A stretch of DNA of 64,000 nucleotides from contig CM021317.1 of NCBI GenBank assembly GCA_010645155.1, positions 5,001,101-5,065,100 on the forward strand, written 5' to 3'. The notes under the pieces are model-generated. The model searched no databases, was not told the DNA's origin, and saw only the letters and a list, made by a program, of their open reading frames with translations. Made by a program: the position numbers and the translations under genes. The stretch's first letter is position 1, and each line of letters begins with the position of its first letter. Below, in pieces: positions 57,801-64,000 of the stretch. Source of the stretch: Tigriopus japonicus. Lineage: Eukaryota > Arthropoda > Copepoda > Harpacticoida > Harpacticidae.

Positions 57801-60424
57801 CTGATAAGACAAGTGTCAAGTCAAGCCAGACCTGGATTGAAGACAGATATGAAGACCGACCCAGTAGGACCACTGACCGCCAAAAACGTGCATGCAGTTG
57901 TTGCTAATAATTGGTCATCGTTTTGAAAGCCAATTGGCCACATTTGAGGTTCTTTGGGATATGTTTAGAGAAGCTTTGTTCTTTTAAGACACTGGAGCGC
58001 GTAAATCAATGTCTACTCAAAATGTATTAAACCATGTCCGGATTTAATATTGGCCATTTCAAAGTGCACAAGGAACTCACCTGGCGAAGATTGTTTGTAA
58101 AGTGACTGGCGCTAAGTTGTCATTTAAGCGTGACGGGACGGCATTTGATTGCTTGAAAACAACTTTTTGCTGATTAACAGATGTGGAACAACCATCTGAC
58201 AAGAGCATCATTTTGGCAAGAGACAAATTTCTTTTCCTGCGACCTCTGTTATGCCAATTGGAATTCTTATCACTTTAACCTCCTTCTTTTGGGCATGAGG
58301 GCAAAAACCAATTGCCTTTGTTAACTAGTCGAACGCCAGCCCTTTTGGAGGCCTTTACATTATTGACATATCTGTCATTGTGACTTGTCTGCATAATGGA
58401 TTGGGCTTTCCGAGAACCCTCTCTCGGTCTGATTTATGACGCTTAAGCATGACTGGTTACATGGGCCTTAAATGCCTGGAAGACTCCAATTTACAGTACA
58501 TACCACAAACTCCTAACAATCTAAGGGGAATTGGATGGGAAAAATCCTTCCTTGGTGTAATCAGTTGTTCAATGTTCGGATCCATTTACCAATCAATCTA
58601 GATTGTTAAGGCCAAAAAAGAGATTCCAATCCCAACCTCTCCCACCTTTTCTACAATATCTCAAAGGTCTGTTTAGGGTCGGGAATTCGTGAAACAAATT
58701 GAACATCCTCATAAACCACGGACATAAAAAGAGTCCTTTGTGAGCGAACAAATACACTGTTATCGAGACAGGAGGCAGAAATGGGCATGATCAGGCCGAA
58801 TGAAAAAGAAGTCGGAGCCAATCTAGACAATCGGGAAACAAAAGATGCTATTGGGCTGCATGCTAATTCATAGATGGGGTGTGGTATGAGATCGCACTTG
58901 CGATATCCGACCTAGTGTCTTTAGAATGTAATTAACGCTTATCAAGGACAGATTAGCCCGAGTAAATATGAGGATTTGAGGGAAGCCAGTGTGGTGTGTT
59001 CTTAACATGGCCGTCAAGAGTGGCCTCATCCGCTTCTATCAGCCTCCTACTTCTTCCGGCAAACGGGTGGCAAGTTATCTATGAATCAGGAAAGGTTCCG
59101 ATGGCTTATCAAGAATTGAAATCCCGGGAATATGGCACAATCATCCATCCGTTGTTCGGATGATCTCATGCCGCTGAAGTCAAGGTGAGTGGAGTGGAAA
59201 ATTCGTGAGCTGCATATGAGTATAGAGTAGATACTTATTCCAAGAGAACAGAGCACTCACTCACACACATGCTCACTTTTACAGTACAGTAAGTGTGTAT
59301 GGACGTAGTTCCCGAACTTGTCGTAGCCATGTAGTTCGTACCGAGAGTGCACCGATTTCATGCTCGAGTTTAGGAACAATGAAATTCCGCGGAGCCCCTA
59401 AGAGATCAGAATTGTTGATAACTTCCTGGTTTGCCAGGAATTGAGGCCCCAAATGTAAATGCCATTAGGAAAATCCACCAAGGAATTAATTAACATTTCG
59501 GAGAGGCCATCGCGAGAATCCGAGCATCTTCGAGATGGTAGCACGTTAATAATAGACATCCGAAAATAGCCATTTATCACTGAATAGCCGACAGACACAA
59601 TCAAGGAAAAGTTAGCTTGTAACACGTTAAGCTCCATACACAGTTTAACAATTTACACCACTGTACCACCATGTCTAGGGTACAACCGGATACCTTTTTT
59701 TATTTCGGCGATCCAAAGGTCAACTTTTAAATCATTGCCTCCCTACCCATCATCAATTTGTATGTCAAGGTTCCCGATGAAGATCACAGTTGGCATCTAC
59801 CTATTGGCATTATGATTATTAGCTTTTTTCTAGTTAATTTCTCAGCAAAGAGATAGAGTGAATGAGAGAGAGGGGGGGAGGTCACTGGAGAATAGCGTGC
59901 TTGGGAGTGGTTGCAATTAATTGCCAACACAACTCACGCCCAGACGAGTGAATGGAAGACGAAGGCTGTGGATTCATTCACTAGAATCCATTCAACAAGA
60001 AGTCGTCAGATGCCGTCGAATAATGGGGCCTGGAGATTCGCCGACCCAAATATGGTAGCATTTTGTTTGATGATCACATTCCTAAAGCTTTTCTATGCCA
60101 AAGAGACCCTCCAAGTTTATTTAATTGTTCGAGGTCTGACAATCATCGTGGAATTGGTCGTGATATTTCAGACTAACAGGATCACCAAAGAACAAGTTAT
60201 CAAGTGATCTTTTCCAAGAATTTGCAACTGTTTTGGGAATCGCTTAATGTTCTCAGCAGCTCAAAATGGCAAAAAAACTCTTAGATCCCCTGCAATATGA
60301 TCATTGGTTTGTAATTTCCACTTGATACAGAGATCATATAGGTAGCGAAACTCGTGATTAAACATTTTCATTACATTCGTGTCTCCCTAAATTTCACTTG
60401 CACCAAGTTTCTTGGAGCATCTCG
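54818..60424. other. Long gene-free stretch
   Basis: No gene recognised over more than 5 kb, apart from the expected first exon and promoter of RAB23, which I could not locate. It includes CTT/TTC runs near 57707, a G-rich run near 56714 and a short TGTGTG-like region near 55560. Open frames are short and unsupported. Confidence 0.5.
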
Positions 60425-60681
60425 ATCTGAACCAGGGGTGGCAACCCATGGGCCTGGGTCCACATTTGGGCCCAATGGTGGTCGTTGATGGGCCCAAGAG
60501 CTTTGGGGAAAGTCCAAAATAGTGGGCCCGAAAACATCCCTAGTTCTGTACTCGTTGGCCCAGAGCTCTGTGATCTTTAATTTGTGGGCCCCTGAACCTA
60601 TCAACACCTGTTTGATGGGCCCCAGACTACACAAAGTCAAATTTGGTGGCCCAAAAAGCGTTGCCGACCCCTGATCTAAAC
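60425..60681 (+). mobile_element. hAT-like MITE, family A copy 3 (best preserved)
   Basis: The element is 60433-60673, 241 bp. It begins CAGGGGTGGCAAC and ends GTTGCCGACCCCTG, a classic hAT terminal inverted repeat. The flanks ATCTGAAC (60425-60432) and ATCTAAAC (60674-60681) are an 8-bp target duplication with one change. The interior is rich in GGGCCCA words and matches copies 1 and 2 in reverse orientation. It has no coding capacity. Confidence 0.85.
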
Positions 60682-61046
60682 CATAGAAATATCGTTCCAA
60701 TCTGGTGGTGCTTTCAAGATATAAAAGACAATGCAGAAGATCATAACTGGAAGATGGAAGTAACTTCTTCCATATATCACATTGATTTCATAAGATAACG
60801 TAACAAATTACTCAGCCAAGAAATAAGAGTAATCTTTCGAAAAGGGCGGGATTGGATTGAGTTCAAAGTGGAACAATGTGGGAAACGCATTAAAACAAAA
60901 GGTGCTTCGTTCGATTCATGAGAAAGTGTGGGCCCTCAGCAATCCATTTGAGTTTCTGTTGTTTTCGAGTCATCAATAATCTGTCGCGCATTGGTAAGCT
61001 ATAAGGCGAGAGAAACGGGAAAACTGCACGATCACGATTTTTGATA
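60682..61046. other. Non-coding stretch
   Basis: Nothing recognisable between the MITE and the weak ORF that follows. Confidence 0.45.
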
Positions 61047-61319
61047 CTAATACCGTGCCACGAATCTAAGGCCAAATGGCTTCTGAATGCTTGGGATTCC
61101 AATCTTGATGGAATATGAGCTCATTTTTTCGTCTTCCTGCATATTTGATTCTGTGTCTCCAACTCGAACTTCAACGACCGATGTTTTATGGTTTCGATTT
61201 TTGAGATCTGAAGAACGGTCAGAAGAGATGGTGATATCAACTGGCATCATCCATCCTTGGGGTGCCTTGAAGTCGATACCACCACTTGCACTAGCACCTT
61301 GAAAGGATTTGAATTGCAT
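61047..61319 (-). CDS. Weak candidate: 90-codon ORF, unrecognised
   Basis: ATG-initiated minus-strand frame with balanced, polar, protein-like composition (for example MMPVDITISSDRSS and TSVVEVRVGDTES). It has no signal peptide, membrane segment or recognised domain. No splice sites or poly(A) signal were found close by. The opposite strand is also open, so coding is uncertain. Confidence 0.25.
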   Translation of the reverse strand: MQFKSFQGASASGGIDFKAPQGWMMPVDITISSDRSSDLKNRNHKTSVVEVRVGDTESNMQEDEKMSSYSIKIGIPSIQKPFGLRFVARY

Positions 61320-64000
61320 TTTCAGTGTATGGTGGAGTTCACTTCACACTTGGACCACAATTCCTCCTAAATGTGCGGTTTACAACCAGGAAAGCGTCCT
61401 TACACGCAGATTAACCTGGTTTCCACTTTGAAAATGTGAGACTTGGCATTGGAATCTCGAGTGGGGATCAACATTTACTTTGCACGACGACCAACGACAA
61501 ATGTAATGGGCAATCGTAGAAACGATTTGAGTCATTTCACTTCACGTCCCCTTTCTCCCCCACTCTACCTAAAAAGCCCTGTAGCGAAAGGTCCCCAAGC
61601 TGTATGCCATTCCTTGGAAGCATTTATGTTCAAACAAACACCATAACGATCCTTGGAAGTCCTCGAGGAAAATTGACCGAAAATTAGGGGGTTTCATGCC
61701 AAGGGAGAGCTATAAATACATTTGTTTTGCATCCCTCCACAAACCCCTCGGTGTAAAACCCAACGCCCCCAAATGATTGGAATTGTATCTGGGATCAGCA
61801 GGCTGAAAGGAGAAGCCGAAGTAGAATTTTGCCTCAAGGAGCAAATCGTTGTTTTCCGTTGGCCGTGCAACAACTGGAATTATGTTTCATTTGAAATTGA
61901 TTCTAATGCTTCTCTAGGTTGAGATTGTTTTCCTTGAGACTCCCTACCGGGTGAAAATGATCTCTCAATCGTGGAGACGCCTAATTTTAGCATGCCCTTC
62001 GTTCAATGCACTCCTTGGATGAATCAATTTTAAACTGCATTAACCGGCCCTGAAGTTTACTCAAGATGGTAAAAATGTTTGGCTTCATTCGCATGTGTAT
62101 AAAGGTCAATAGCCATCCATGCACAAGGGAAAAAAATACCCCTGAAACCCTATGAGCCCTGAAAATTTGGCACTTTTTTCGTGCTACCCAGATTCATCAG
62201 GAATTTACTACTTCCCCTTCCGTCCGTCCGTCCGTCCATCAATATTTACAACTTCATTGGCGACCTCCAAGGCACCAAACTGACACCTTCTTCATCGGGG
62301 TCGTCGTTGTTCTTTGACAACGACCAACCTTGTTTCGATCATTGACTGGTGTGAATCGGGGGTTGGAACTTTGATCAGAACGTTGAGCCAGAAACATTCC
62401 CTCTATGAACCGTACATTTGGTTGAATAAGAGACAATTTTCGAGATTTTGGGACCAGATATCAGTATCAATTGTTCAGATTTGTAAGCCCTCATAAAATG
62501 TCTTTGCCACAAAATCTGACCTGGGAACGGATATTTTTGATCCCGGGGATTACAGTATTGGAGTACGAGAAGATCGTGGTTATTAGCTTCTGTGTGGATG
62601 GAGTCGACACCACCACCTGCGGGCTTAAGACACCCATTCAATCAAAAACCGCGCCAAAAACGCAGAGACAAACCTTCATCAGGAATATCCTTGGACGCTA
62701 AGAGTATTGTTAGTAATGGGATAGTATTCAGTACGTTCACAACAGGAGGGATTTCTTATTCTTGACCATGAATTTGAAATCTTCAATCCCATTTGATCAG
62801 AGAGGAAAAAGTACTCGAGCTCTTTCCAGCAGACAATGGAAAATTGACTAAGGATACCTTTTTCGTCCACTCACATTTGCAATTTATTGCAATCTTGTGC
62901 AAAAACTCAATGCCAGAACGAGTAGAAAGCGAAATTTTAGGACAGGAAACTTAAGTACTGGAATAAACGAAGACGAAAACAACATCAAATATCGTGTGAA
63001 GCCTCCTAAAATATGAATTCAAAACTATGTAGTTGCTAATATCCTTTCGGCTCTGAAGATTTGTTTCCACCTAAAATTTCGCCCTCTGCCAATGAAAGAT
63101 CCATCAAGTCTTGGAGAAAAAAAAAGATCGAGATTTATTGAGAGAGACAGAAAAGGGAGAGAGGGAGAGTAAAGACGACAACGTAATTATCCAAAATTTG
63201 ACGCAATTAATCTTTGCTCACTCTATCTGGCCTCTTCGTGCGACAACGTTCATCCATCTTTCATCAGAAGCAACATCAAAACAAATTGCTAGATCGAGAC
63301 CAATTCCCAAGAAGATTGAACCCACTGAGTGGACTTGGTACTCAATCATTTCAATGCCACCTGGAACGTTCCTACAAGGCGACTTCACTATTGCATTGAC
63401 GAAATGTCCCGGATTCTTCCTTTTTATTATTACCCATTACAGAATGAGGAAGTGCTCCAAATGTGGAAGTCCCCTATTTCGCTCCTTTTAAGGGTGTAAA
63501 AATCTCGTTCCATTTAGTGTACATTCATGGGGCCCATAATTTTGGACGTGCACGTCGATTGGCGTCTCAATTGGTGGATGGACGGACCAATCCTCCACAA
63601 TGGAGCACCTAGTTCTACATGTATATGTAAATACGAGCATGTCGCTCTCTGGATCTTGTCCAAATAATGGACGAACGTATCACACATGTTACCAACAACT
63701 AACTCATCATCATCATCATCATCCTCATCATCATGGAGTGTGGACACTCTCGAAACATCTTGATTCGTAAACGCACCCAAAACCGAGTTAGTTCTTGATG
63801 AATCACGGGCCAGATTCTGGCCTTGTTTGGAGTTGCTGCCAAGTGCCAAACCAACGAAAAGTCATCCTTGTACTTAAAAAGGGTGTACACCGGGTAGTGT
63901 TGTACAAAATATATACACACCGCAGGGTGACGACTTGGGCAAACAAACATGACGCGAGTGAGCGTGTGTACGGACTTTGAAGGCGGCTCTGAATACAAGG
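61320..64000. other. Gene-free stretch to window end
   Basis: No gene can be supported. It contains a CCGT tetranucleotide run near 62220 and a CAT/ATC run near 63704-63735. Open frames are short, overlap on both strands and match no family I know. Confidence 0.5.

Noticed and set aside
1..64000. CRISPR array, bacterial operons or viral genes
   Set aside because: No spaced direct repeats, ribosome-binding-site gene chains or viral hallmark genes were seen; the DNA is animal nuclear.

Overview
The window is animal nuclear DNA. Its genes are split by short GT-AG introns and are recognisable metazoan families: an exon-junction factor (CASC3), an HMG-box protein (HMGXB4), a sialate O-acetyltransferase (CASD1), the small GTPase RAB23, a NAPE-PLD type phospholipase and a 2-O-sulfotransferase-like protein. 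Poly(A) signals are AATAAA, one promoter has a TATA-like box plus a TCAGTT initiator, and several non-autonomous hAT elements are present. An arthropod, perhaps a crustacean such as a copepod, is my best guess. That is inference; no sequence here proves it. There is one 73-base run of N.

Layout. 1-9 kb is mostly AT-rich non-coding DNA with two hAT MITEs and one possible minus-strand gene with a KEN box (4225-5656). 9.3-13.2 kb holds CASC3 (+), with a hAT MITE in its first intron. 14-22.5 kb is gene-poor: a candidate secreted peptide gene (minus, 15976-18645) with a 214-aa ORF inside its intron, a 1.27-kb hAT-like element with a perfect 8-bp target duplication, and a 265-bp imperfect hairpin. 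23.2-30 kb is the densest part: a secreted 2OG-Fe(II) oxygenase (+) faces a novel SUMO-motif/RG-rich protein (minus). The latter shares a roughly 1-kb divergent upstream region with an intronless NAPE-PLD-like gene (+), which is followed by HMGXB4 (+). 30-33.5 kb is repeat-rich. 33.6-38.5 kb is a complete 14-exon CASD1 (+). 38.9-41 kb has two small candidates: a membrane ORF and an amidated-peptide-like precursor. 42.7-44.7 kb is the sulfotransferase-like gene (+), convergent with a membrane alpha/beta-hydrolase-like gene (minus, 44.8-47.5 kb). 49.6-54.8 kb is RAB23 (minus), first exon not found. 55-64 kb is largely non-coding, with one hAT MITE and one weak small ORF.

The genes do not form a pathway; as usual in animals, neighbours look functionally unrelated. 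The most interesting points are two apparent pseudoenzymes lying tail to tail (a sulfotransferase that has lost cofactor-binding and catalytic residues, and an alpha/beta hydrolase without a nucleophile), a protein with five SUMO consensus sites and three copies of an unrecognised DWxAxYxAxK motif, two unrecognised candidate peptide precursors, and the hAT elements whose target duplications can be read directly. All exon models were read by eye from splice consensus and reading phase, with no transcript or homology search.
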